Of a DNA stretch of 64,000 nt, positions 1 to 10,531 are shown piece after piece; positions within the stretch are counted from its first letter, which is position 1, and the number at the start of each line of letters is the position of its first letter. The DNA lies in contig NZ_MNPU01000007.1 of NCBI RefSeq assembly GCF_001983165.1, positions 62,001 to 126,000 on the forward strand, read 5' to 3'. A model generated the notes under the pieces. That model saw only the letters and a list, made by a program, of their open reading frames with translations. It had not been told where the DNA came from and did not search any database. The translations under genes were made by a program, and so were the position numbers. This stretch comes from Pseudomonas gessardii. GTDB taxonomy: Bacteria > Pseudomonadota > Gammaproteobacteria > Pseudomonadales > Pseudomonadaceae.

Positions 1-262
1 TTGGTCACGCCCGGTGCTGGTGGACTGGCTGCGCCCGGCCTTCGGCGAATACGGCGTGAGTCTGGGCTACGACCAGGGCGTGATTCGCAACGACCGCTAC
101 AACGGCACCACCCACGGCCGGGTGTCCAGCAACTCGGTGGAGCTGTTTGCCCGTGGCAAACATGTCAGCACCAGCGTGACCTTTGCCCACTCTTTGGAAC
201 GTCCGGCGGTGATGAGCGAGCGCGAAGCGCCGATCTACTTCCGAATGGATTTCTACCTGTAA
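1..262 (+). CDS. TpsB outer-membrane transporter (ShlB/FhaC/HecB family), 3' end only
   Basis: Only the last 86 or so codons are in the window; the frame is open from the left edge to a TAA at 260-262. The residues look like the final beta-strands of an Omp85-type two-partner-secretion transporter, and the protein ends in aromatic-rich FRMDFYL, the usual C-terminal outer-membrane signature. TpsB proteins bind the TPS domain of their partner through periplasmic POTRA domains and pass it across the outer membrane. The very large TpsA gene starts 31 bp downstream on the same strand, which fits a tpsB-tpsA operon. The POTRA part is outside the window, so the assignment rests on the C-terminal signature and the neighbour. 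Confidence 0.8.
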   Translation, partial: WSRPVLVDWLRPAFGEYGVSLGYDQGVIRNDRYNGTTHGRVSSNSVELFARGKHVSTSVTFAHSLERPAVMSEREAPIYFRMDFYL

Positions 263-292
263 TTCAACGCCTCGCTGCATTGAGAATTTGAT

Positions 293-3200
293 ATGGATGT
301 TCGCCAGCTTGCTTTCCTCGCCCGCCAACCGTCCGCTGCCGTAAAACGCCGTGACACCTTCTGTGGCGTGCCCAAAAGCGGCCTGGCGCTGATCCTGGCC
401 AACGCGCTGTTCTGGCAGCCGCTGCTGGTCCAGGCCGAGGGCATTGTGGTCAGCGGCCCGGGCACGACGGTGGGCGCGGCGGGCAATGGCGTACCGGTGG
501 TCAACATTGCCACGCCCAATGGCAGCGGCCTGTCCCATAACCAATTCAAGGACTACAACGTCGGTGCCAACGGCCTGATCCTCAACAACGCCACAGGCCG
601 CACGCAAGAAACCCAACTGGGCGGCATCATCCTCGGCAACCCCAACCTCAAGGGCGGCGCCGCCAATATCATCCTCAACGAAGTCAACGGCGGCAGCCCC
701 AGCCAGTTGCGCGGCTACACCGAAGTGGCGGGGCAGTCGGCCAAAGTCATCGTCGCCAACCCCTATGGCGTGACCTGCAACGGCTGCGGCTTTATCAACA
801 CCCCCAACGTGACCCTGACCACCGGCAAACCCATCCTCGATAACGGCCGCCTGGACCGCTACCAGGTCGATGGCGGCGCGGTGACCATCGACGGCCAGGG
901 CTTGAATGCCGACAACGTTGACCGCTTTGAGATCATCACCCGCTCGGCCAAGATCAATGCGCAGATCAATGCGCGTAATTTGACCGTGATTGCCGGGCGT
1001 AATGACGTCAATGCACAGACGTTGAATGCCACGGCGCGTGCAGATGATGGCAGTGCCAAGCCGGAGCTGGCGATTGACTCGTCGGCGTTGGGTGGGATGT
1101 ATGCCGGCGCGATCAGGCTGGTGGGGACTGAGGCTGGTGTCGGGGTGAAACTGGACGGTACGTTGGCGGCCAGCGCGGGCGATATTCAACTGGATGCCAA
1201 TGGGCGCTTGACCATGGCCAATGCCAAGGCCAGCGAAGCGGTCGTGATCAAGGCCGGTGAGCTGGACGCCACGGGCGCGGTGTACGCCGGCACGCGTATC
1301 GATGTGCAAACCACCACGGGCTTAAGCAACCAGAAAAGCCTCGCCGCCCGCGACAGCATTACCCTCGCCAGCAACGGGCAACTACTCAACAGCGGCATTA
1401 TCGAAGCGGGGGTCAACCCTGATGAAAGCCGCAATGCCAGCGGCGATGTCAGCCTGTCAGCCGCCAGCCTGAAAAATACCGGCAGTGTGGTTGCCAGTCG
1501 CAGCCTCGGCGTAACCGCCACCCAGGCTCTGGACAACCAGGGCGGCACGTTGAGCGGCACGAAAACGCAGGTTAATGCCGGACAACTGGATAACCGCACC
1601 GGCCGCGTGCTCGGTACGCAGACGCTGAATATCACTGCCACGGCCCTGGACAACCGCTCCGGCAAGTTGCTCGGTAGCCAGTTGAACGTGACGGCCAGTG
1701 GCGCCATCGACAACCGCCTGGGGATCTTCTCCGCCAGCACATTGCTGACGGTGCAGGCGGCCAGCCTGGATAACCGCAATGAAGGCAACCTGGTCAGCCA
1801 GGGCGCCCAACAAATCGTCGTCGGGCAGTTGAACAACAGCCAGGGCGGGTTGGTGTCCAGCAAAACCACCCTGGCGCTGCGTGGCGAAAACATGCTCAAC
1901 CAGGGTGGCCTGGTGATCGCCGACGAGGCATTGACCCTGACCGGCGGTAGCTTCGACAACAGCCAGAAGGGCGTCATCAGCAGCAAGGCCGATACCCAGG
2001 TTGAGCTGACGAGCCTGAACAACAGCAACGGTGGCAAGTTGAGCAGTGCGGGTCAGTTGACTCTTAACGCCGCCGAGCTCGAAAACGCTGCTGGCCGTAT
2101 CAGTGCCACGGGCGACCTGCAGGCGACAGTCGGTATCCTCAAGCAACAAGCGGGCGAGTTGCTCAGCGAAGGCGCATTGAGCCTGCGCGGTACTACGCTG
2201 GACAACCGCAACGGTGGTCTTGTCGCGGCCACTGGCGGCGTGGAAGTGCGCAGCCAGGAGATCTTCAACCAACTGGGCGAAATCTCCAGCCAGGCCAAGG
2301 TGCTGGTGGTGGCCGACCAGTTGAACAACAGCACCGGCAAAGTGATCGGCGACAACGGCCTGAACCTCACGGTGCAACGCCTGATCAATCAGAACAAGGG
2401 CCTGTTGGCTGGGCGCGAAGGCCTGCTAGTGAACGGCGGCCAACTGGATAACAGCCAGGGTGGGCGTCTCACCAGCCAGAAAAATATCAACGTCAGTGTG
2501 ACTGGCGATTTGCTCAACCAAGGCCAGGGCACACTGCTCAGTGAGGGCGAGTTAACGGTCAAGGCCGGTGCGCTGGATAACTCCCAGGACGGCGTGATCA
2601 GCGCCAAAAGCAGCATTGATCTGCGCACCGCCGGCCTCAATAACAGCCAGCGCGGCAGCATCCGCAGCGACGCGGGCATCACCCTCGATGCCGGGCAACT
2701 GGATAACAGCCAGCAAGGCTCGATCTTCGCCCAGTCGTCAGTCAAAGCCACTGTCACCGGGCTGGACCAACAGGATCGCGGTGAACTGGTCGGCCAGGCC
2801 GGCATCGACCTGGACTTGAAAAACGGGCTGTTGAACAACCGCGACCGTGGCCTGATTGCCACGCCGGGCCAGTTGCTGCTGCGCAACCTTGGGGCTGTGG
2901 ATAACCGCCAGGGCGGCGAGATTTCCAGCACGCAATCCTTCCTGTTAGCAGCGGATGCGCTGGATAACCGCGGTGGCAAAATCATCAGTCGCGACAGCTT
3001 GCAAGTGCGTGTTGCCCGCGCGCTGGATAACAGCGCCGAAGGCGTGGTGTCGGCACACAGCACCTTACAGGTGCAAGCCGATAGCCTGAACAACCAAGGC
3101 GCTGGCGCACTGGCCAGCCAGGGCGCGCTGGATCTGACGGTCACGGGCCTGCTGGACAACCGCCAGGGCGGACAGATTGTCAGCGACATCAGCCTGACCG

Positions 3201-6200
3201 CCAACGCTGGCGCTGTGGATAACCGCTCCGGCGTTATTGGCAGCCAACAGGCGCTGAACCTGACCACCGGCAGCCTCGACAACAGGGCTGGGCTAATCAA
3301 CAGCCTAGGTGACCTGACCCTGACCGGGCAAAAGGTCGATTCAAGCCTGGACGGCGAGATATCGGCCAAGGGCGACTTGCAACTCACCGTCCAGCAGTTG
3401 ATCCAGCGCCAGGGCCGCTTGATCGGCGAACGCGCGGTGACCCTCGACCTGCAAGGCGGCGACCTGGAGAACAACGCGGGTTTGATCCGCGCCAAAGGGC
3501 CGCTGACCTTTGCTCGACTGGGCAACCTGAGCAACCGTGAACAGGGCGAAATCTCCAGCCAGACCGCCTTCACCCTCAAAGCCCAGCGCATTGATAACGG
3601 TGATCGCGGGGTCATCCTCAGCACTGATCAATTACGCCTTGAGGCGGGCGAAGTGGTCAACGCCAATAAGGGCTTGATCTCGGGTTGGAACGGCTTGACG
3701 GTGGTTGGCGACAACCTGGACAACAGCGCCGAAGGCACGTTGTCGAGCAAGAGCGGCACCCTACAAACCACGCTGACCGGCGCCCTGGACAACCACAACT
3801 CGGGCGCCCTGGTCAGCCAGGGCAAGCAAACCCTCAATGCGGCGAGCGTGAACAACGATCAAGGGGTTATTTCGGGCCAGGACGACGTCACTCTCACAGT
3901 GAGCGGGCGCTTGGACAACAGCCAGAATGGCTTGATCTCCGCCGCCAAAACCCTGGACTTCAACCACACCCAAACTGAAATCCTCAACCGTGGCGGGCAG
4001 ATCAACGCCGCCGATATCCGCCTGATCGGCCAGCGCCTGGACAACAGCGCCGGCCAACTGATCAGCCAGGGCGCACTCGATGGCACCCTCAGCGGCGCGC
4101 TGATCAATGCTAACAAAGCCCGTCTGGCCAGCGGCGCAGCACTGTTGCTGAGCGCGGCGAGCCTGGACAACCGTGGCGGCCAACTGGTCAGCCAGGACCG
4201 GCTCGACCTGACCCTCGCCAGTGGCGATCTGGATAACCGCGACAAAGGCACCCTGGCCAGCCAGAAAGACCTGGTGCTCAAACTGCTGGCCGGTGATGTG
4301 AACAACCAGCAAGACGGCCTGATTTTCAGCCAGAAGGGCAAGCTCGACCTGGCTGCACGCACCCTTAATAACCAGCAAGGCACACTGCAAAGCCAGGCCG
4401 ACAACCTGCTACGGCTCAGCGCAGCCCTGAACAACCAGGGTGGGCGCGTCGATAGCCTCAGCGGTAACCTGGACCTGAACTCGGCCAGCGTGACCAACAC
4501 CACGGGTGGCGTCCTCAATAGCAGCCAGGGCTGGATCAAACTGGTAACGGGCTTGTTCGACAACGGCGGCGGTATCACCCAGGCGCAATCCCTGGATATC
4601 GAAGCCAAAGGCGGGTTGCTCAACCAACTGGGGCACCTTTCGGCCCTTGCCGGTGAGAGCCAGATTGTCACTACCACCTTGAACAACCAGGGTGGCGGTG
4701 TGTATGCCGACACTCTGCTCAAGGTCACGGCCAAGGATTTTGATAACCAGGGCACAGCGGTTGGCAACGGCGGCAAGGTCGGTGCACGGAACATCGACTT
4801 CGGCCTCACGGGCACCCTGAGCAACGGTTTTGGTCTGATCGAAAGCGACGAGACCCTGCGCCTCGCCGCGCAAACCCTCAATAACGTGGGCGGCAACCTG
4901 CGGGCCATGGGCCGCGTCGGCACTACCGAGATCCGCACCTCGGGTCTGTTCGACAACCGCTTTGGCGCGCTGGAAAGTGCCAATCAACAACTCACACTGC
5001 AAGCCGGCGATCTGGACAACAACGGCGGGCGCATCGTCCATAGTGGCAGCGGAACATTCGACCTGACCTCCGACCAAGTCACCCGCGCTGGCGGCAGCTT
5101 CGTCACCAGCGGCCAACTGGATATCAAGGCGGCGAGCTGGACCAATAGCAGCGTGATCCAGGCCGGCCGCCTGAATCTCGATATCGGCCAATTCACCCAG
5201 ACCGCCAGCGGCCAGTTGCTGGGCTCGCAAAGCCTGACCGGTATTGGCGACACCTGGACCAACGAAGGCCTGCTGGCCAGTGACGGCAGCCTGAACCTGA
5301 CGCTTACCGGTGGCTACAGTGGTAATGGCCGGGTCAGCAGCCTGGGTGACATGACCTTCACCAGCGCCCGCATGGACCTGGGCGAAAACGGCCGGGTTGC
5401 TGGCGGTGCGCTCACCCAAATCAACAGCGCGCTGCTGAACAATCAAGGGCGCCTGACCTCCATTGGCGATCTGACCGTCAACGCCACGACCCTGAACAAC
5501 TACGGCACCCTGGGTGGCTCTGAAAAGGTCCGCCTGAACGCTACTCACCTGCTCAACGACAGGGGCCTGATTTTCAGCGGCGATGACATGACGTTGCGGG
5601 TCAATGACTTCAGCAACCGTTTTGGCGACGTCTACAGCCTCGGTGGCCTGGACATTGCCCGCGATGACGCCAACGGGCGCAGCGCCCTGATCGAGAACAT
5701 CTCCGGCACGCTGGAAAGTGACGGCAACATGCGTTTGTTGGCCGATACCCTGAGCAACCGTCGCGACCAGTTCAGTACGGAAAAGAAGCTGGTATCGGGT
5801 AGCGTTAACACTTACTTCGACGACTTCTGTGATGGCAAGGGTTGTGAAGTCCACTTCAGTGCCGTCGAGCGTTATGAGGACGTGGTCACCGGCAGCTCGG
5901 CCTCAGCCTTTATCAATAGCGGTGGCGACCTGACAGTGGGCAGCCAGGCCTTCAACAACCTCTACAGCTCGGTCTCGGCGGCCAAAAATATCCTGATCAA
6001 TACCGATGTGTTGAACAACACCGGCGCGGCGGGTGGTGAGGATATCCTCTACAACTCGGAGTTCTATACTCGGGATACCAGCCAATACGACACGTTCATC
6101 AACCGCAGAAACCAGTTCAATCTCTATAACGATCCCAACTCCGCTGACTACCGTCCTGGCGAAATGACCATGGACAAGCTCAGGGATGGGATTGGCAACT

Positions 6201-9200
6201 TCTACAAATTCTCCAGCTCTACCGTGCCGACTTCCGGCAGCGTGCTTGCTCAAGCCGTGATCCAGGCGGCCGGCGCGGTCACAGTCAACGCCACCCAGCA
6301 AATCAACAACAGCGTCATCCGCCCGAATGCCACGACCATTGATACCCCGGCGGCCAATCGCAACACCAACTCGGATGTCTTCGCCTCGACCGTAAAACCG
6401 GCGGTCACCGCGCAATTACCGCCGGACCTGGCCCAGCGCCAGGTCAACCCTGTGACCTTGCCGGGCTTCAGCCTGCCCGCCGGGCAGAACGGTTTGTTCC
6501 GCCTCAGTGGCCAGCAAGCCAAGGCTGAGGGTGTTTCCAGCGCTTCGACGAACGCTGCGGACTTCAGCGTCGGCGGCCGCCAGATTACCGCCAAGGACCG
6601 AGAGCAAACCCTCGACTACACCGCCGTGCAAGAACGCGGCTTCAACCTCGACGGCCAGCCAAACGGCCAGGGCCCATTGGCACTGGACACCGGCGCACCA
6701 TCGATCAACCGCGTGCAAGGGCTGCCGCCTGTCACTCCGGTAGACAACAGCCACAAATACCTGATCGAGACCAACCCGGCCCTCACCGACCTCAAGCAGT
6801 TCATGAGCTCCGACTACCTGCTGGCGAAACTCGGCTATAACCCCGATGACAGCTGGAAGCGCCTGGGCGATGGCCTGTACGAGCAACGCCTGATCCGCGA
6901 AGCCGTGATCGCCCGTACCGGCCAGCGCTACATCGATGGCCTCACCAGCGACGACGCATTGTTCCGCTACCTGATGGACAACGCCATCGGCTACCGCGAC
7001 TCGCTCAACCTGCAACTGGGCGTGGCCCTCACCGCCGAACAAGTGGCGGCACTGACCCACGACATCGTGTGGATGGAAGAGGCCCAGGTCAACGGCCAAA
7101 AAGTCCTGACCCCAGTGCTCTACCTGGCCCAGGCCAACAACCGCCTGGCATCCAACGGCGCGTTGATCCAGGGCCAGGACGTGAGCCTGATCACTGGCGG
7201 CGACCTGCATAACGGCGGCACCCTGCGCGCCACCAACAACCTGAACATGGTCGCTGTCAATATCGACAACAGTGGTCTGATGCAAGCCGGCAACCGCCTG
7301 GACATGCTCGCCACCGACTCGATCCGCAACACCCGGGGCGGGGTGATCAACGGGCGCGATATCAGCGCTACCGCCGTTACTGGCGACGTTATCAACGAGC
7401 GCACGGTGACCACCTTCCGAACTGAAGGCCAGGGCTACCAACTGCGTAACGACGTGGTGAGTTCGGGCTCACGTTTTGAAGCCACCGACACCGTAAAAAT
7501 CAGCGCCGGGCGCGACCTATACAGCGGCGGCAGCACCATCAAGGCCGGTGGCGATGCCACCCTTGCGGCCGGGCGCGACGTCATCATCGCCAGCCAGGCC
7601 GAACAGGACGATGCGGCGTTCCAGCGCCGACGCGTCAGCAGTACTGAGCAAACCATCCTGCAACACGCCTCCAGCGTCGAAGTCGGCGGCAACCTGACCC
7701 TCGATGCCCGCCGCGACATGGCCGTGATCGGCAGCAGCGTCAGCGCCGAGAAAAACCTCAGCGCCAAGGCCGGCGAAAGCATGACCCTGGCAGCGGCGGC
7801 CAACGAGGAACACGACTATTCCAAAGGCAAAAAAGGCGGGACCAAAACCACCAAACAACTGGATACCGTCACCCAACAAAGCGCCGAACTAAAGGCAGGC
7901 GGCGACCTGATCGCCATCGCCGGCACCGACCTGACCCTGGTCGCCAGCAAAATCAGCGCGGGCAATGAAGCCTATGTGCATGCCGATAACGAGCTGAACA
8001 TGCTGGCGGCGCAGGACAGCAACTACTCGCTGTACGACATGAAGAAAAAGGGCAACTGGGGCAGCAAGAAAACCCAACGTGATGAAGTGACCGATGTGAA
8101 AAACATCGGCAGCGAGATCAAGACCGGGGGTGACCTGACGCTGGAGAGCGGTGGGGATCAGTTGTATCAGGCGGCGAAGCTCGACAGTGGCGGGGATATT
8201 GCGATTGCCAGTGGGGGGGCGGTGACGTTTGAGGCGGTTAAGGATTTGCGGCAGGAGAGTCATGAGAAGAGCAATAACAATGCCTTCTGGGTGTCCTCCA
8301 AAGGCAAAGGCACCACCGACGAAACGCTGCGCCAGACCCAGATGGTCGCCGAAGGCAATATCGCGATCAAGGCGGTGGAAGGCCTGAAGATCGACGTTAC
8401 ACAGGTCAATCAACAGACCGTCAGCCAGTCCATCGACGCGATGGTAAAGGCTGATCCGCAGTTGGCGTGGATCAAGGATGCTCAGGCACGCGGGGATGTG
8501 GACTGGAGGCAGGTCAAGGAGATTCATGACAGCTTCAAGTACAACAACTCGGGGTTGGGGCCGGCGTCGCAGATCATTATTGCGATTGTGATGGCTGCGG
8601 TGGTTGGGCCGATGGCGGCGGGCGCCATGGGGACGGCTACCGGCGGCATGGTCACGGCGGGAACACTCTCTCTAGAAACGGCGGCTGGCATATCTGCTGC
8701 GACAGGCGCTGTTGCGGCGGGAGCGGCCACCAACGCTACGGTTAGTGTCATTAACAATCGTGGGAACCTGGGCGCAGTGCTTAAGGATGTAACTTCTTCG
8801 GATGCGATGAAGGGGTATGTGATTGCTGGCGCTACAGCAGGCCTGACGGCGGCCTATTTTGGTGATTGGACTGGGACCCAAACAAACACAATCACTGGGA
8901 AAGTTACGACGCCAGGTCTACTGAATACTTGGAGTGGTGTTGGTAAGTTTGCCGCCAACCAGACGTTGCAAAGCGGCACATCCATGCTGCTGAGCAAGGC
9001 GCTGGGGCAGGGCGGTAGCGCCAGCGATGCGCTGAAAAGCGCACTTTTCAATACGTTGGCGGCAGCCAGTTTCAACCTAGTGGGGAATTACACCCAAGGT
9101 GTAGTTGCCGATGGTTCGGCACCCAAGATTGCAATTCACGCAATGGTGGGTGGCTTGCTGGCTGAGGCTACGGGCGGTGACTTTAAAACCGGTGCGTTGG

Positions 9201-10177
9201 CGGCAGGGGCGAACGAGACGCTGGTTACTCATCTGGATACGCTGGTCAAAGGTAACGAAGAGCTGCTGACGATGAGTTCGCAGATCGTTGGCGTGCTGGC
9301 GGCGGCCGGGCAGAAGGATGCGGATGCGGCCAAGATTGAGAAGGGGGCTTGGGTTGCGAAGAATGCTACGCAGTACAACTACCTGTTGCATCGCGAAGTG
9401 GAGGAGATGATTAAGGAGGTAGATAGTAAAAACACGGAAGAAGAAAAAAGGGAGGTTAGAAACCGATACGCCCAGCGCGACCAGGAGCGAAACGAAAAGT
9501 TGGGCGAGATTTGCACTCAGACACCAGATATTTGCAAGTCTATTTCAGCATCACTTGTCAATGATGATCAGGGATTAGTTGAATTAGTTAGCCGCTTGAG
9601 GGCTGAGGGTAAAGGCGGCGCGGCGCTTGCCGTTGGCAGCTATATTGACAGTAATTTATTTGCGACTAATATAATTGCAGCGGAGATAAAAGCTGCAGAT
9701 GGCGGTGCTTTGGAAGCGCTGGCCGCTGAGGGTGTTAAGGCCGGTGTTGGTGTTGTGGCTATTAAGCCCGGGGCAGGGAAAGGAAAATTACCTTCGGGTG
9801 CAAAAGGTACTGCTAATACCGCATTGAAGCTTGGCGAAACCCAAACTATTAATGATGTAAGCATGACTCGTGTCGGGAGATGGATGTCTCCTGATGAGCT
9901 GGCACAGATGCAAAGTAGTAACAAAATTGTTCAGGGAGGCGGCGGGCAAACCTTTATCTCAACTAACGGTGCCGCTGATTTTAAGGGGGCTGCGTCTAAA
10001 GGTTCCGTCTATGTCGAGTTTGATGTTCCAAGTAGTGGATTATTGCAGGGTGGTAAGGAAGGCTGGTATAAAATGATTGGTCCGGACGCAAGTAAATCCC
10101 AGCAGTATTTGCTTAATAAACAGGGTGGAGAACATCTCCCTGAGGTAAAAAATATTAATGTGCTAGATAGTAAGTGA
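293..10177 (+). CDS. FhaB/CdiA-like TpsA exoprotein with C-terminal TreTu-like ADP-ribosyltransferase toxin
   Basis: A 3294-residue secreted filamentous protein. A long signal peptide ends near residue 47 (VQAEG) and is followed by the TPS/haemagglutination-activity domain (about 50-300) with the NPYGVTCNGCGF motif. Roughly 400-1800 is a tandem series of short filament repeats (LDNxxG..SxxxL). A non-repetitive part with a nearby Cys pair (about 1840-2010) sits where CdiA proteins carry the receptor-binding region. FHA-2-type repeats run to about 2720, then a DUF637-like alanine/glycine-rich pretoxin region (about 2755-3010). The last about 127 residues, after SGAKG (residue 3167 on), hold TRVGRWMS (R3193), a TFIST segment and YVEFD (E3242), an R-S-E pattern resembling the TreTu EF-Tu-modifying toxins of Rhs proteins. 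Base composition becomes AT-rich from about 9420, as expected for an exchangeable toxin tip. The TreTu call is from remembered family features and is less certain than the CDI call. The immunity gene follows directly. Confidence 0.9.
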   Translation: MDVRQLAFLARQPSAAVKRRDTFCGVPKSGLALILANALFWQPLLVQAEGIVVSGPGTTVGAAGNGVPVVNIATPNGSGLSHNQFKDYNVGANGLILNNATGRTQETQLGGIILGNPNLKGGAANIILNEVNGGSPSQLRGYTEVAGQSAKVIVANPYGVTCNGCGFINTPNVTLTTGKPILDNGRLDRYQVDGGAVTIDGQGLNADNVDRFEIITRSAKINAQINARNLTVIAGRNDVNAQTLNATARADDGSAKPELAIDSSALGGMYAGAIRLVGTEAGVGVKLDGTLAASAGDIQLDANGRLTMANAKASEAVVIKAGELDATGAVYAGTRIDVQTTTGLSNQKSLAARDSITLASNGQLLNSGIIEAGVNPDESRNASGDVSLSAASLKNTGSVVASRSLGVTATQALDNQGGTLSGTKTQVNAGQLDNRTGRVLGTQTLNITATALDNRSGKLLGSQLNVTASGAIDNRLGIFSASTLLTVQAASLDNRNEGNLVSQGAQQIVVGQLNNSQGGLVSSKTTLALRGENMLNQGGLVIADEALTLTGGSFDNSQKGVISSKADTQVELTSLNNSNGGKLSSAGQLTLNAAELENAAGRISATGDLQATVGILKQQAGELLSEGALSLRGTTLDNRNGGLVAATGGVEVRSQEIFNQLGEISSQAKVLVVADQLNNSTGKVIGDNGLNLTVQRLINQNKGLLAGREGLLVNGGQLDNSQGGRLTSQKNINVSVTGDLLNQGQGTLLSEGELTVKAGALDNSQDGVISAKSSIDLRTAGLNNSQRGSIRSDAGITLDAGQLDNSQQGSIFAQSSVKATVTGLDQQDRGELVGQAGIDLDLKNGLLNNRDRGLIATPGQLLLRNLGAVDNRQGGEISSTQSFLLAADALDNRGGKIISRDSLQVRVARALDNSAEGVVSAHSTLQVQADSLNNQGAGALASQGALDLTVTGLLDNRQGGQIVSDISLTANAGAVDNRSGVIGSQQALNLTTGSLDNRAGLINSLGDLTLTGQKVDSSLDGEISAKGDLQLTVQQLIQRQGRLIGERAVTLDLQGGDLENNAGLIRAKGPLTFARLGNLSNREQGEISSQTAFTLKAQRIDNGDRGVILSTDQLRLEAGEVVNANKGLISGWNGLTVVGDNLDNSAEGTLSSKSGTLQTTLTGALDNHNSGALVSQGKQTLNAASVNNDQGVISGQDDVTLTVSGRLDNSQNGLISAAKTLDFNHTQTEILNRGGQINAADIRLIGQRLDNSAGQLISQGALDGTLSGALINANKARLASGAALLLSAASLDNRGGQLVSQDRLDLTLASGDLDNRDKGTLASQKDLVLKLLAGDVNNQQDGLIFSQKGKLDLAARTLNNQQGTLQSQADNLLRLSAALNNQGGRVDSLSGNLDLNSASVTNTTGGVLNSSQGWIKLVTGLFDNGGGITQAQSLDIEAKGGLLNQLGHLSALAGESQIVTTTLNNQGGGVYADTLLKVTAKDFDNQGTAVGNGGKVGARNIDFGLTGTLSNGFGLIESDETLRLAAQTLNNVGGNLRAMGRVGTTEIRTSGLFDNRFGALESANQQLTLQAGDLDNNGGRIVHSGSGTFDLTSDQVTRAGGSFVTSGQLDIKAASWTNSSVIQAGRLNLDIGQFTQTASGQLLGSQSLTGIGDTWTNEGLLASDGSLNLTLTGGYSGNGRVSSLGDMTFTSARMDLGENGRVAGGALTQINSALLNNQGRLTSIGDLTVNATTLNNYGTLGGSEKVRLNATHLLNDRGLIFSGDDMTLRVNDFSNRFGDVYSLGGLDIARDDANGRSALIENISGTLESDGNMRLLADTLSNRRDQFSTEKKLVSGSVNTYFDDFCDGKGCEVHFSAVERYEDVVTGSSASAFINSGGDLTVGSQAFNNLYSSVSAAKNILINTDVLNNTGAAGGEDILYNSEFYTRDTSQYDTFINRRNQFNLYNDPNSADYRPGEMTMDKLRDGIGNFYKFSSSTVPTSGSVLAQAVIQAAGAVTVNATQQINNSVIRPNATTIDTPAANRNTNSDVFASTVKPAVTAQLPPDLAQRQVNPVTLPGFSLPAGQNGLFRLSGQQAKAEGVSSASTNAADFSVGGRQITAKDREQTLDYTAVQERGFNLDGQPNGQGPLALDTGAPSINRVQGLPPVTPVDNSHKYLIETNPALTDLKQFMSSDYLLAKLGYNPDDSWKRLGDGLYEQRLIREAVIARTGQRYIDGLTSDDALFRYLMDNAIGYRDSLNLQLGVALTAEQVAALTHDIVWMEEAQVNGQKVLTPVLYLAQANNRLASNGALIQGQDVSLITGGDLHNGGTLRATNNLNMVAVNIDNSGLMQAGNRLDMLATDSIRNTRGGVINGRDISATAVTGDVINERTVTTFRTEGQGYQLRNDVVSSGSRFEATDTVKISAGRDLYSGGSTIKAGGDATLAAGRDVIIASQAEQDDAAFQRRRVSSTEQTILQHASSVEVGGNLTLDARRDMAVIGSSVSAEKNLSAKAGESMTLAAAANEEHDYSKGKKGGTKTTKQLDTVTQQSAELKAGGDLIAIAGTDLTLVASKISAGNEAYVHADNELNMLAAQDSNYSLYDMKKKGNWGSKKTQRDEVTDVKNIGSEIKTGGDLTLESGGDQLYQAAKLDSGGDIAIASGGAVTFEAVKDLRQESHEKSNNNAFWVSSKGKGTTDETLRQTQMVAEGNIAIKAVEGLKIDVTQVNQQTVSQSIDAMVKADPQLAWIKDAQARGDVDWRQVKEIHDSFKYNNSGLGPASQIIIAIVMAAVVGPMAAGAMGTATGGMVTAGTLSLETAAGISAATGAVAAGAATNATVSVINNRGNLGAVLKDVTSSDAMKGYVIAGATAGLTAAYFGDWTGTQTNTITGKVTTPGLLNTWSGVGKFAANQTLQSGTSMLLSKALGQGGSASDALKSALFNTLAAASFNLVGNYTQGVVADGSAPKIAIHAMVGGLLAEATGGDFKTGALAAGANETLVTHLDTLVKGNEELLTMSSQIVGVLAAAGQKDADAAKIEKGAWVAKNATQYNYLLHREVEEMIKEVDSKNTEEEKREVRNRYAQRDQERNEKLGEICTQTPDICKSISASLVNDDQGLVELVSRLRAEGKGGAALAVGSYIDSNLFATNIIAAEIKAADGGALEALAAEGVKAGVGVVAIKPGAGKGKLPSGAKGTANTALKLGETQTINDVSMTRVGRWMSPDELAQMQSSNKIVQGGGGQTFISTNGAADFKGAASKGSVYVEFDVPSSGLLQGGKEGWYKMIGPDASKSQQYLLNKQGGEHLPEVKNINVLDSK

Positions 10178-10185
10178 GAGGGGTT

Positions 10186-10473
10186 ATGGATGCTTTTCAG
10201 TTTAATAAAGAAGTTAAGTCTCTATTGAAAGGCTACTCCGTAGAGTATTCAAAATTCGCCAACGGGGATTTTGGTAACCTTGAGCGGATAGAGCTGGAAG
10301 GCTTTAATAAGCTGGCGACCGTAGAATTTTGGTCTGAAGGCTGGATAGGCATTGATATATATGACTGTGCTTGTGATGAGCAGGTCATGAATATTTTGCT
10401 TTCTCCAGAGGAAAAAGATCTTGCCCCTAAAGCATTTGAAAAGCTTCTGGATACATTAAATCGAAATAGTTAA
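10186..10473 (+). CDS. Predicted immunity protein for the FhaB/CdiA toxin tip
   Basis: A small (95 aa) acidic cytosolic protein with no signal peptide or membrane segment. It follows the toxin stop (10175-10177) by 8 bp. I chose the ATG at 10186 because GAGAGGGG lies just upstream as a ribosome site; a GTG at 10174 overlapping the toxin stop is a possible alternative. Position, size and AT-rich composition matching the toxin tip are typical of CdiI-type immunity genes. I do not recognise its family from sequence; the function (neutralising the ART tip) is inferred from context only. Confidence 0.7.
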   Translation: MDAFQFNKEVKSLLKGYSVEYSKFANGDFGNLERIELEGFNKLATVEFWSEGWIGIDIYDCACDEQVMNILLSPEEKDLAPKAFEKLLDTLNRNS

Positions 10474-10531
10474 TAAGTATCTCCGGAAACCCAGGGTGCT
10501 TATTTATCTGTAGATCCCAGCCTCGATTTGA

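Noticed and set aside
5..7441. Several 300-480-codon minus-strand frames opposite fhaB
   Set aside because: They follow the repeat unit of fhaB in antisense and have no ribosome sites or domains; shadows.
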